A DNA stretch of 10,769 nt from Bifidobacterium breve (GCA_945896935.1 CAMDER010000046.1:1-10769), one strand, 5' to 3'. Positions 1 to 6,183 are shown, counted from the first letter of the stretch. The notes: generated by a model not told the origin, from the sequence alone. Translations and numbers: made by a program.

Positions 1-615
1 AATGCCGATGCACCCAAGCATGAGGGAATCAGTTTCTTTTTACTCGACATGAGTTTGCCCGGAATTGAAATTCGACCGCTCAAACAAATGACTGGCGAAG
101 CCGAATTTGATGAAGTCTTCTTTACCGATGTTGAGATGCCCGCCGAAGCCTTACTTGGACCACTTCATGGTGGCTGGGGCGTCGGCATGGCGGTCCTCAC
201 TTCTGAGCGTGGCCACATCGGAACAAGTGTCATATCTCTCGAACGACGACTTGATTCAATTTCCCGACTCGCCGCGGGACGCGAACTGTCACCAACTGAG
301 CGGCAAGAGATCGCCAAGTTGTTGTCAAAAGGAATGGCCTACAAAGCCATGGCCCAGCGTCAAGGACCCGTGGCGTCCACTGCCGCGTCGCTGATGAAAC
401 TTGGCATCACCGAGATGATGTTTGAAACTTCAATGTTGCGCTCAAACATTTCGGGCATGGATTCTTTGCTTGAAGGTCCAGAGGCATTCGGAGTGCTTTC
501 GGCACCTGGCGGGCGAATCGCCGGCGGAACGAGTCAGGTTCAGCGAAATATCATTGGCGAACGCTTACTAGGCCTCCCGCGCGAACCATCGGTTAAAAAA
601 CCGGAAAATAAGTGA
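1..615 (+). CDS. Acyl-CoA dehydrogenase (FadE-type), C-terminal part, 5' truncated by window edge
   Basis: FAD-dependent oxidation of an acyl-CoA to the 2-enoyl-CoA in the cytoplasm; substrate chain unknown. The reading frame is open from base 1, so the N-terminal and most of the central domain lie outside. The visible part begins with the end of the central beta domain (HEGISFFLLD, then a segment ending DEVFFTDVEMP), followed by the C-terminal helical domain. It ends with the family signature GGTSQVQRNIIGERLLGLPRE. The usual MCAD/SCAD catalytic Glu position (the E of YEGT) is Gly here (AGGT). A Glu at bases 205-207, in LTSERG, aligns by eye with the catalytic Glu of isovaleryl-CoA and long-chain dehydrogenases, so an active enzyme is likely. 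The stop is TGA at 613-615. A small membrane-protein gene follows 18 bases later on the same strand. Family assignment is firm; substrate is not. Confidence 0.93.
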   Translation, partial: NADAPKHEGISFFLLDMSLPGIEIRPLKQMTGEAEFDEVFFTDVEMPAEALLGPLHGGWGVGMAVLTSERGHIGTSVISLERRLDSISRLAAGRELSPTERQEIAKLLSKGMAYKAMAQRQGPVASTAASLMKLGITEMMFETSMLRSNISGMDSLLEGPEAFGVLSAPGGRIAGGTSQVQRNIIGERLLGLPREPSVKKPENK

Positions 616-633
616 TCGTTCGGACAGTGAACC

Positions 634-891
634 ATGAATGAGAATTCGACAAAAGACCAGCAACAGGGCAACAACTCGCGAGATATTCCTTGGGGATTCC
701 TGAGTTTTGCGGTTCTCATGGCAGTTGTCGCCATCTTCGTCCTGCAGAACCGGGACAGAATGCCCGTAAACTTCCTTTTCTTCGAAATCAACAGTCGGCA
801 GTGGGTCAACCTCAGCATCGCCGTTGCGTTCGGCGTAGGTCTTGATCGGTTGTTTATCGGTTGGAGGAAGCGTCGCCGCCACGACGACTGA
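634..891 (+). CDS. LapA/DUF1049-like small membrane protein
   Basis: An 85-residue protein with a polar N-terminus (about 1-19), a first membrane helix (about 20-38), the hallmark LQNRDRMPVNFLFFEI segment (37-52), a second membrane helix (about 57-77) and a basic tail (RKRRRHDD). This order, helix then FVLQNxxxVxVxFLFFE then helix, is that of the LapA (lipopolysaccharide assembly protein A, formerly DUF1049) domain. That domain is widespread, including in Gram-positive bacteria where an LPS role cannot apply, so its function here is unknown. An Asp (D71) sits inside the second helix, which is somewhat unusual. The basic C-terminus suggests that both ends are cytoplasmic. The start has only a weak GGACAG upstream. 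It probably belongs to the same transcript as the dehydrogenase (18-base gap) and the hydrolase (33-base gap). Confidence 0.85.
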   Translation: MNENSTKDQQQGNNSRDIPWGFLSFAVLMAVVAIFVLQNRDRMPVNFLFFEINSRQWVNLSIAVAFGVGLDRLFIGWRKRRRHDD

Positions 892-892
892 G

Positions 893-916
893 TCTCACTT
901 TCGAGAAATAGTGAGA
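893..916. repeat. 7-bp perfect inverted repeat just before the hydrolase start
   Basis: TCTCACT (893-899) is matched by AGTGAGA (910-916) around a 10-base spacer. It fills most of the 33-base gap between the LapA-like stop and the GTG at 925. It could be an RNA hairpin affecting translation of the hydrolase, or a dimeric repressor site. There is no T-run, so it is not a classical intrinsic terminator. Several repeats of this size are expected by chance in 10 kb, so only its position makes it notable. Confidence 0.3.
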
Positions 917-924
917 ACCTCAAC

Positions 925-1767
925 GTGAAAGTCGCATCTACTAACGGCGTCAAAGTCGAAATGTACGACATGGGTGGCGCTGGCCCCAACATGTTGCTTT
1001 CGCACGCCAACGGATTTCATGGTCTGTGCTGGAAGCCAGTAGCCGACAACCTGATCAAGCGTTTTCATTGCTACTCATTCGATCATCGCGGTCACGGCGA
1101 CACGAAGGCACCCAAGGACTGGGCTGTCGCGTGGGCTGGTTATGGCGCCGACGCTGCCGCTTGCGCGAAGTCGATTACTGAACCAGGTGGCATTATCGGC
1201 GTCGGTCATTCAATGGGCGGCGCAACCCTTCTCATTGCAGCCATCAAAAATCCAGGTCTCTTTCGCGGATTATTGTTGTACGAACCAATCGTGAAACCTG
1301 ATGATGTCCGCATGCCCGCCAATCGTCCAAACAACTTGGCTGAAGGTGCCGCTCGTCGCAAGAAGAGCTTTAAATCATTCGAAGAAGCCATCGCCAATTA
1401 TTCAGACAAAATGCCGATGACTCACTTCACTCCCGAAGCATTAGAGGCTTATGTGCGTGGTGGTTTCACTCAAGCCGCAGATGGAACGGTTCATCTCAAG
1501 TGTGATCCAGCACTTGAGTCAGAGAATTTCCGCAATCCCGAAATTCCAAATCTTTGGAAGAAGTTGCCCGAACTTGATATTCCGGTGTGGGTCTTGAGTG
1601 GACATCCCGAACCATTCCAGCCTTCAGGATTCGCTGAAGCTATTGCCGATCGCCTCCCCCAGGGCAATCACATTGAATACAGCGACCTCGATCACTTTGG
1701 TCCTTTTGTTGATCCCTCGCGTGTTGCACGCATTATTGACACATTTGCCGACACCCTGGAACCCTGA
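925..1767 (+). CDS. Alpha/beta-fold hydrolase
   Basis: A 280-residue single-domain hydrolase of normal length. The visible core is: an oxyanion-hole region SHANGFHG (26-33); the strand and turn FDHRGHGD (52-59); the nucleophile elbow GHSMGG with Ser96 (codon 1210-1212); and the catalytic His257 in DLDHFGPF (codon 1693-1695). The acid after the late strand is not the usual Asp: the region reads WVLSGHPEPFQP (222-233), so Glu229 or another acid must serve. A variable cap lies between about residues 120 and 210. The substrate is unknown; an ester, lactone or acyl-CoA-derived thioester is possible. The start is GTG at 925, because the family N-terminus (TNGVKVEMYDMGG) begins there; there is no clear Shine-Dalgarno sequence. 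The TGA stop shares its final A with the ATG of the next gene, implying translational coupling. Confidence 0.9.
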   Translation: MKVASTNGVKVEMYDMGGAGPNMLLSHANGFHGLCWKPVADNLIKRFHCYSFDHRGHGDTKAPKDWAVAWAGYGADAAACAKSITEPGGIIGVGHSMGGATLLIAAIKNPGLFRGLLLYEPIVKPDDVRMPANRPNNLAEGAARRKKSFKSFEEAIANYSDKMPMTHFTPEALEAYVRGGFTQAADGTVHLKCDPALESENFRNPEIPNLWKKLPELDIPVWVLSGHPEPFQPSGFAEAIADRLPQGNHIEYSDLDHFGPFVDPSRVARIIDTFADTLEP

Positions 1768-2339
1768 TGTCCGAAAGCGCCCAGGAACCTACTCCAGGTG
1801 CCGGAATCTTCGGACCCTCAGTTGATGCATTCGACGAGCGCGTCGACCAACTCCTCGAAATCGTGCGCTCATCAAAGACCGCTGGTCGAGTGTTCTTAGC
1901 CGCAAGTCGTTTAGGTGACTTCAGCGTGGTGTGGCATCTCATCGCAGTTTCACGGGCGATGACTGGTCGTAAGCGCGCCTCACAGGCGCTAGCAATCGCC
2001 GCCCTACTTGGTGCTGAATCTTTGATCGTCAATCAAGGAGTCAAACGACTTTTTAAACGAGATCGCCCAACGTCGAGTGGTGATGATCGCTTCGAAGTCC
2101 GCACACCTTCAACGAGCAGTTTCCCGAGCGGACACGCCAGTGCCGCCGCTTTCGCTGCCGTAGTGCTGACAACTTTAGACGGAAAGAAATCAGCTCCTTT
2201 GTGGTTCGGTATTGCCGCCATTGTTGGCACAAGTCGAGCGTTCGTACGCATTCATCACGCGTCTGATGTCATTGGTGGAGCATTTGTCGGACTCGTCCTT
2301 GGGCTCGCAGTTCGTCCCATTGTCAAACTGATGAGATAA
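1767..2339 (+). CDS. PAP2-family membrane phosphatase
   Basis: A 190-residue type 2 phosphatidic acid phosphatase-like protein. All three catalytic motifs are intact: KX6RP at 93-101 (K93, R100, P101), PSGH at 120-123 within SFPSGHAS, and SRX5HX3D at 156-167 (S156, R157, H163, D167). His123 is the predicted proton donor and His163 the predicted nucleophile. Hydrophobic segments near 74-90, 126-137, 144-154 and 168-182 suggest membrane embedding with the active site at a membrane face. Family substrates include phosphatidate, polyprenyl pyrophosphates and polyprenyl-phosphoryl sugars; the sequence alone does not choose among them. The ATG overlaps the hydrolase stop by one base (TGATG), so the two are probably translated together. 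Its TAA is only five bases from the stop of the opposing gene. Confidence 0.92.
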   Translation: MSESAQEPTPGAGIFGPSVDAFDERVDQLLEIVRSSKTAGRVFLAASRLGDFSVVWHLIAVSRAMTGRKRASQALAIAALLGAESLIVNQGVKRLFKRDRPTSSGDDRFEVRTPSTSSFPSGHASAAAFAAVVLTTLDGKKSAPLWFGIAAIVGTSRAFVRIHHASDVIGGAFVGLVLGLAVRPIVKLMR

Positions 2340-2344
2340 CTCAA

Positions 2345-3481
2345 CTACGAGGCGATTCGTACTTCAATCCTTGCTGTCGTCACAGAATTATTAGTTTTTA
2401 ATTGCTTCACGCTGATATTGACTTTTCCACCAGACCACGATTCACCACTTTGAAGGTCGGCATCTAGAACTGTCTGCCGACGCTCAAATCCGGTCTCCCC
2501 TGCGCTTTCAATCTGGTGGATGACGACACGATCATCAAGTAGATGCCGGTTATCTCCAGATGCCTGAAGCAATTCAACGGAGACAACTGTGGAATTATCC
2601 AGCGGAACAAGCACTAAGCGCAAGCCATCAACTGCAAGATCAGTACTGGTCGCCACAAGATCAAAAGACGTTGTTCCATTTTCAAGAAGTGCAACGTTGT
2701 TGTCATTTAGCCAATGCGAAAGATACAAATTGATACCCAATGGCCCTGGAGCATTGCGTATATCCACATTGACATCTCGAGGCGCCGCACTATTACTCAT
2801 CACATCGATGTCACTGTCGTAGACACCGTTACCGAAGTTGTCAACTGACGTACTGCTGTGTGGCCAATCAAGTGCATGCCCCATTTCGTGTTCAACTAAA
2901 TCCAACGGCGGATTTCCTGTCCAAAATGGCATAAAATCTGCGGCTCCGATATACACCGCTCGGCGAGTTGCTTGCGCTGAACAATTCTTTTCACATGGCG
3001 AACCAGGCCGACCCCATCCACCAACTGCTGATTCAGAATGTTGGGCATTAGCAATCACCATCACACCGCGTGTCGTGGGTGAAGCCTGATCTAAGGCACG
3101 CTCGACACACAGATCAGATTTCTCTTCAGCGCTGATCGAAACGCCATTGACAGCGGTGAAATTTGGTTGATATTGACCGTGCGACCAACGAGAGAAATAG
3201 GCGATAACTGGATCAAGTTTGGCCACGATGTCGCCACTTGACAGATTGAGGCGAACGTCGTTTGAATCAAAAATTGGGTCGGTTGTATCTTGTGGAATTT
3301 GGCAAACAACCACTTCCCACGGGTCTGAACCAAGTGCAATGTCACCAAACTGCGCCTCGGTCTGGACCATCGTGTTCAAGGCTTCGGAAACAAAAATGCC
3401 CGTGACCTGCTGTTCGCGACCACAACCGGTGATCGTCGCAACCGTCAGCGCCACCGCGAACATTGACCCAAATAATTTCAT
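2345..3481 (-). CDS. Secreted lipoprotein with metzincin-like zinc metallopeptidase domain
   Basis: A 378-residue protein with a lipoprotein signal peptide: MK, hydrophobic stretch 3-18 and lipobox ITGC with Cys20 (cut before C20, then membrane-anchored outside). The zinc site is HEMGHALDWPH (198-208): H198, E199, H202 and H208 fit HExxHxxGxxH, except that Asp205 replaces the usual Gly. A Met-turn candidate follows in DIDVMSN (M228). This layout recalls the gametolysin/M11 and M6-like metzincins. Cys60, Cys125, Cys163 and Cys167 could form disulfides. Residues from about 245 on form a beta-rich C-terminal domain (it includes LSHWLND and VVIHQIE) resembling the region after the zinc site in those peptidases. 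The substrate is unknown. There is no clear Shine-Dalgarno sequence; TACGGT lies nine bases before the ATG. Lipoprotein: very likely. Peptidase: likely. Exact family: uncertain. Confidence 0.82.
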   Translation of the reverse strand: MKLFGSMFAVALTVATITGCGREQQVTGIFVSEALNTMVQTEAQFGDIALGSDPWEVVVCQIPQDTTDPIFDSNDVRLNLSSGDIVAKLDPVIAYFSRWSHGQYQPNFTAVNGVSISAEEKSDLCVERALDQASPTTRGVMVIANAQHSESAVGGWGRPGSPCEKNCSAQATRRAVYIGAADFMPFWTGNPPLDLVEHEMGHALDWPHSSTSVDNFGNGVYDSDIDVMSNSAAPRDVNVDIRNAPGPLGINLYLSHWLNDNNVALLENGTTSFDLVATSTDLAVDGLRLVLVPLDNSTVVSVELLQASGDNRHLLDDRVVIHQIESAGETGFERRQTVLDADLQSGESWSGGKVNISVKQLKTNNSVTTARIEVRIAS

Positions 3482-3490
3482 CGCCCAATA

Positions 3491-3496
3491 ACCGTA
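3491..3496 (-). promoter_or_regulatory. Possible -10 hexamer TACGGT for the lipoprotein gene
   Basis: On the minus strand TACGGT is followed by nine bases and then the ATG at 3481. A transcript starting six to nine bases after the hexamer would have a leader of zero to three bases. The gene has no good Shine-Dalgarno sequence. The spacing is three bases longer than at the three plus-strand sites, so this is weaker. Confidence 0.3.
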
Positions 3497-3577
3497 GCCC
3501 GACCGTTATGGATCAGGACTCATGATGAAAAATCGTCATCACCAAAGAAGACGAAAAAGAATCAAGTTGCCGAAGAA

Positions 3578-3784
3578 TCAGCCACGCATTGCGGTGGTCA
3601 ACAAGTTGCGAACATCAAGCAACATGTCACTGACTTCGCCAGTTGACACCAATTCGCGCTTGATCAAGTCGGACAATGCCGTGTCAATGATCGAGAGAGC
3701 CTCGTTAATGACGTCGGCGGAGACAACTTTGATGACATTGATTTCAAGTTCGGTCATCACATCGGCTACCTGCGTATCGCTCAT
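3578..3784 (-). CDS. Small acidic hypothetical protein (68 aa)
   Basis: I do not recognise this family. The start is well supported: AGAGGAG sits six bases before the ATG at 3784, the strongest ribosome binding site in the window. The protein is acidic (about 12 Asp/Glu against 5 Lys/Arg) and has no Cys, Trp or aromatic residues. Its pattern of Val/Ile/Leu (for example VINEALSIIDTALSDLI, 25-41, and VSDMLLDVRNLL, 51-62) suggests two or three amphipathic helices that could pack as a small bundle or oligomerise. There is no signal peptide or membrane helix. It lies 96 bases upstream of the lipoprotein on the same strand and is divergent from the SDR. A longer plus-strand frame over the same bases is rejected because it lacks a ribosome site and any recognisable protein pattern. 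Its role is unknown. Confidence 0.72.
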   Translation of the reverse strand: MSDTQVADVMTELEINVIKVVSADVINEALSIIDTALSDLIKRELVSTGEVSDMLLDVRNLLTTAMRG

Positions 3785-3955
3785 TGAATGCTCCTCTGGT
3801 TATGGAATGTCAGAAAATCGTTCGGCTTGAACAACTTGCTACTGAGAAAGTAACGCATAGAACGAGCCAATATGTGCATCGTATCTCAGTCTTTTTTCTG
3901 CACATGGTCAGACAAGGCGTCGTCGGGCACAGCACCTAGCCCCTACGATCTACAT
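3785..3955. other. Divergent intergenic region (171 bases)
   Basis: This spacer separates the minus-strand 68-residue gene from the plus-strand SDR and must hold both promoters. It contains the AGAGGAG ribosome site of the small gene (its complement lies near 3791-3797), the TACGAT hexamer of the SDR (3944-3949), and a small inverted repeat GTTC-N5-GAAC (3820-3832) that could be an operator but is short enough to be chance. I could not identify a convincing promoter for the small gene. Confidence 0.5.
3944..3949 (+). promoter_or_regulatory. -10 hexamer TACGAT of a leaderless SDR transcript
   Basis: TACGAT fits the actinobacterial -10 pattern TANNNT. It is followed by six bases (CTACAT) and then the ATG at 3956, so transcription starting seven bases after the hexamer would begin at the A of the start codon. 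No Shine-Dalgarno sequence precedes the ATG. No clear -35 is visible. The same arrangement recurs at 5121 and 8905. Confidence 0.6.
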
Positions 3956-4783
3956 ATGGAATTCCATGGAGCCGGAACAGTCGTCACGGGTGCATCTGGA
4001 GGCATCGGAGAGGCCCTCGCACGGCGTTTCCATCTTCTGGGAGCATTTGTTGTGGTCTCAGATGTCGTGGAGGCCGGAATCACCGCTTTGGCCGCTGAAC
4101 TCAATGCCAAACGCCCAAATTCGGCGTTGGCTGTCACTGCCGACGTTTCCACCGAAAGTGGCAATCAGCAACTAGTGGCAACTTCCCGACAATTCTTATC
4201 GCAAGATGGCAGAAACGGAATTGACTTATTTTTCGCCAACGCTGGTGTTGGGAACGGCACCTTGATTGAAACAACTTCAGAGTCCGACTGGAATTTGGCG
4301 TTCAATGTCAATGTTCACGCCCACCGTTGGGCCGCAAAATATCTGATTGAAGATTGGCTCACATCTGGTCGTGGATATTTCTGTTCAACAGCATCGGCAG
4401 CTGGACTTCTTAGCCAAATTGGCTCGATGCCTTACTCAATGACAAAAAGTGCAGCGGTCGCTTTCGCCGAATCAATGGCAATCACGTATGGTGATCGCGG
4501 CATTCGTGTCAGTTGCTTGTGCCCGCAAGGTGTCAACACCAACATGTTGCGCCAAGGCGATACTCCTGGAGCCGGAATTGCGAGCGATGTCGTTCGTTCA
4601 GCGGGCGATGTCCTTGAACCTGATGAAGTTGCAATTGTTGTTTCTGATGCCATCGAACAAGAAAAGTTCCTCATTCTTCCTCATCCACAAGTTGCCGAAT
4701 TCGAACAACGCAAGGCTGCCGATCGTGATCGTTGGCTGTCGGGTATGCGCAAACTCCAAGCTCGGGTTTACGGAAAAGGTTAA
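3956..4783 (+). CDS. Short-chain dehydrogenase/reductase (classical SDR)
   Basis: A 275-residue NAD(P)-dependent oxidoreductase with a Rossmann fold. Visible motifs: cofactor loop TGASGGIG (11-18); Asp36 after the second strand, which favours NAD over NADP; ADV (62-64); NAG (95-97) in place of the usual NNAG; active-site Asn117 (FNVN); Ser147 in STASAAG; and YSMTK with Tyr160 and Lys164. The catalytic tetrad is therefore complete. The C-terminal part (after CLCPQGVNT) forms the substrate lid and does not reveal the substrate. I chose the ATG at 3956: the frame extends upstream to an ATG at 3872, but the extra 28 residues are unlike an SDR N-terminus, whereas at 3956 the Rossmann strand begins at once and a -10 hexamer is perfectly spaced. 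The next gene starts two bases after the stop. Confidence 0.92.
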   Translation: MEFHGAGTVVTGASGGIGEALARRFHLLGAFVVVSDVVEAGITALAAELNAKRPNSALAVTADVSTESGNQQLVATSRQFLSQDGRNGIDLFFANAGVGNGTLIETTSESDWNLAFNVNVHAHRWAAKYLIEDWLTSGRGYFCSTASAAGLLSQIGSMPYSMTKSAAVAFAESMAITYGDRGIRVSCLCPQGVNTNMLRQGDTPGAGIASDVVRSAGDVLEPDEVAIVVSDAIEQEKFLILPHPQVAEFEQRKAADRDRWLSGMRKLQARVYGKG

Positions 4784-4785
4784 GA

Positions 4786-5115
4786 ATGCCACCTAAGGCC
4801 ATTGCCCCGCGCTCTGCGTCGGCCAAAGCTGCCGCCGAAAAATTCTCGGTTGACCAGGCGGCGGTCTTGCACAGCATCGGCCTGACTGCGGGCGAAGAGG
4901 TGCGATTTCGCCGAGCCGATCGGGGCCGCTGGCAAACCGGACGGATCGCGTATGTTGAACGCGACGGCAGCATCACGGTCCACGATGCTCACGGCGCTGC
5001 ACGCTCGTTACGCCCCGAACACCTCGAGGTCAAACGCCCTGGCAAACGTAAGAAATTGACGTGGCAAGCGGTGACCGATGTGGCGGTCACCTGGGAGCAA
5101 TTAACTCTGTTCTAA
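4786..5115 (+). CDS. Small SH3-like protein with C-terminal sliding-clamp-type motif QLTLF
   Basis: I do not know this 109-residue family by name. It has an Ala/Lys-rich basic N-terminus (1-19), a compact beta-rich core (about 36-83: GEEVRFRRADRGRWQTGRIA, then YVERDGSITVHD, then RSLRPEHLEV) resembling an SH3/Tudor/KOW barrel, a basic linker (PGKRKKL, 85-91), and a tail ending WEQLTLF (103-109). QLTLF closely matches the bacterial beta-clamp binding consensus QL[S/D]LF, and such peptides are often at the extreme C-terminus. A DNA replication or repair accessory role is therefore plausible, but it is inference. The ATG at 4786 has AAAAGG six bases upstream, two bases after the SDR stop. A TTG at 4732 inside the SDR is less likely. 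A 60-base sample (4861-4920) is about 65% GC against about 50% in the SDR (4201-4260). Confidence 0.78.
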   Translation: MPPKAIAPRSASAKAAAEKFSVDQAAVLHSIGLTAGEEVRFRRADRGRWQTGRIAYVERDGSITVHDAHGAARSLRPEHLEVKRPGKRKKLTWQAVTDVAVTWEQLTLF

Positions 5116-5120
5116 ACGAC

Positions 5121-5126
5121 TACGGT
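5121..5126 (+). promoter_or_regulatory. -10 hexamer TACGGT of a leaderless transcript for the CrtC/AttH-like gene
   Basis: TACGGT lies in the 17-base gap after the previous stop (5113-5115). It is followed by exactly six bases (GGGCGC) and the ATG at 5133, the same geometry as at 3944 and 8905. The gene could thus have its own leaderless promoter rather than depend only on read-through from the SDR. GGTGGG in the same gap could be a poor Shine-Dalgarno alternative. Confidence 0.55.
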
Positions 5127-5132
5127 GGGCGC

Positions 5133-6158
5133 ATGGGCGTACGACTTGATCCTTCCGACGAATACATGCATGAACTCGGTCCCGAATCGAACTTCAACGA
5201 AAGCATGTACATCAACTGTTTTGATCCAGTGAACAAAGTTGGTGGCTGGTTCCGTATGGGCAACCGCGCCAATGAGGGCACGGCCGAAATGACCGTGTGC
5301 ATTTACTTACCCGACGGCTCGGTTGCATTCATGTTCAAGCGACCAGCGATTGAAAACAACAATCAACTTGATGCCGGTGGCCTCACCTGGACCATGGTCA
5401 AGCCGTTTGAAGAACTCAAAATTGATTTCGTTGGCAAAGTTGTCGTTCTTGCCGAACCCGAGCAAATGGTCGATCCAAAGACTGCGTTCAAAAACAATCC
5501 GTACTCAGAATGCGAAGCGCATATCACGTTCACCGGACAAGGTCGCTCGAGCATGTTTGGTGGCGAACCCGACACACCTCACGAAGCTCCCGGCGAAGAA
5601 TTTGCGAGAGGTCATTACGAGCAACTCATTCAAGCCCACGGAACAATTCGTGTCGGCGATCAAGAATGGGAAATCAAAGGCTTCGGATTACGTGACCACT
5701 CATGGGGTCCGCGCTACTGGCAAGCACCGTGGTACTACCGCTGGCTCACTGCCAACTTCGATGAGAACTTGGGCTTCATGCTGTCGCGAGTCGCCAAAAA
5801 AGAAGGTCCCGGAACCCGTGGCGGATTCGTTTGGGAAGACGGACAGATGCACTACTGCGACCACGCCGAAATCTCCACCGTTTTCCAGGGTGACGATACG
5901 TACCACGACAAGATTGAAGCAGTACTGAAGTCGAGTCGCAGCGATCGTGAATGGCGTTTCACTGGTGACGTGATGAGTTTGATCCCGTTGCGTAATCGCC
6001 GCCAGACTCCGGATGGCGAATGGTTAACCACGCGTATTAGTGAAGGTATGACGCAGTGGACCATGGTGAGTGATGAGCACAAGGGCAAAGTCGGGTACGG
6101 CTTATCTGAGTACCTAGACCAGATCATCGACAACACCCCGGTCGGTACCGCCGAATAA
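5133..6158 (+). CDS. CrtC/AttH-like two-barrel protein (DUF7064/DUF7065-type)
   Basis: A 341-residue soluble protein without signal peptide or membrane helix. Its clearest marks are HYEQ (161-164), followed by a strand (HGTIRVGDQEWEIKGFGLRD), and the signature RDHSWGPRYW (187-196), followed by aromatic-rich WYYRWL. These recall the lipocalin-like double beta-barrel family that includes AttH and the carotenoid hydratase CrtC, and the related DUF7064/DUF7065 proteins of actinobacteria and proteobacteria. The chemistry here is unknown: a hydrophobic ligand such as a lipid, sterol or terpenoid is a reasonable guess, and no carotenoid gene is nearby. I prefer the ATG at 5133 because a GTG at 5061 would overlap the previous gene by 55 bases and add an unconvincing N-terminus, and because TACGGT is correctly placed for leaderless transcription. 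It converges on the mutase gene. Confidence 0.8.
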   Translation: MGVRLDPSDEYMHELGPESNFNESMYINCFDPVNKVGGWFRMGNRANEGTAEMTVCIYLPDGSVAFMFKRPAIENNNQLDAGGLTWTMVKPFEELKIDFVGKVVVLAEPEQMVDPKTAFKNNPYSECEAHITFTGQGRSSMFGGEPDTPHEAPGEEFARGHYEQLIQAHGTIRVGDQEWEIKGFGLRDHSWGPRYWQAPWYYRWLTANFDENLGFMLSRVAKKEGPGTRGGFVWEDGQMHYCDHAEISTVFQGDDTYHDKIEAVLKSSRSDREWRFTGDVMSLIPLRNRRQTPDGEWLTTRISEGMTQWTMVSDEHKGKVGYGLSEYLDQIIDNTPVGTAE

Positions 6159-6162
6159 CTTG

Positions 6163-6174
6163 TTGGGCGCCCAA
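6163..6174. repeat. Perfect 12-base palindrome TTGGGCGCCCAA between convergent genes
   Basis: The palindrome sits in the 25-base gap between the converging stops at 6158 and 6184. As RNA it could form four pairs (TTGG/CCAA) around GCGC, too short and without a T-run for a strong intrinsic terminator. It might be a weak bidirectional terminator or a protein site; chance is possible. Confidence 0.35.
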
Positions 6175-6183
6175 TGGGGTGGG

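Noticed and set aside
540..1010. A 156-codon minus-strand open frame
   Set aside because: It is antisense to the dehydrogenase end, the LapA-like gene and the hydrolase start, all of which show clear family motifs; its product shows none.
3523..3541. Inverted repeat TGATGA-N7-TCATCA between the small gene and the lipoprotein gene, considered as a terminator
   Set aside because: The stem is six AT-rich pairs with no T-run after it in the relevant direction, so it is too weak to call.
3522..3830. A 102-codon plus-strand open frame
   Set aside because: It covers the minus-strand 68-residue gene, which has a strong ribosome site. The plus-strand product is Ser/Thr/Arg-rich without any domain pattern and has no ribosome site or -10 at its start.
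3820..3832. GTTC-N5-GAAC repeat in the divergent spacer, considered as an operator
   Set aside because: Four-base arms are expected often by chance; mentioned only in the spacer description.
3872..3955. Upstream 28-codon extension of the SDR from an ATG at 3872
   Set aside because: The extra residues do not resemble an SDR N-terminus or a signal peptide, there is no ribosome site, and the extension would bury the well-placed TACGAT hexamer inside the gene.
5061..5132. GTG start at 5061 for the CrtC/AttH-like gene
   Set aside because: It overlaps the QLTLF-tailed gene by 55 bases and adds a segment with no family resemblance. The ATG at 5133 is better supported.
5323..5928. A 201-codon plus-strand frame inside the CrtC/AttH-like gene
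   Set aside because: Shadow frame: the overlapping frame carries the HYEQ and RDHSWGPRYW motifs and a well-placed start, while this one looks random and Lys/Ser/Thr-rich.
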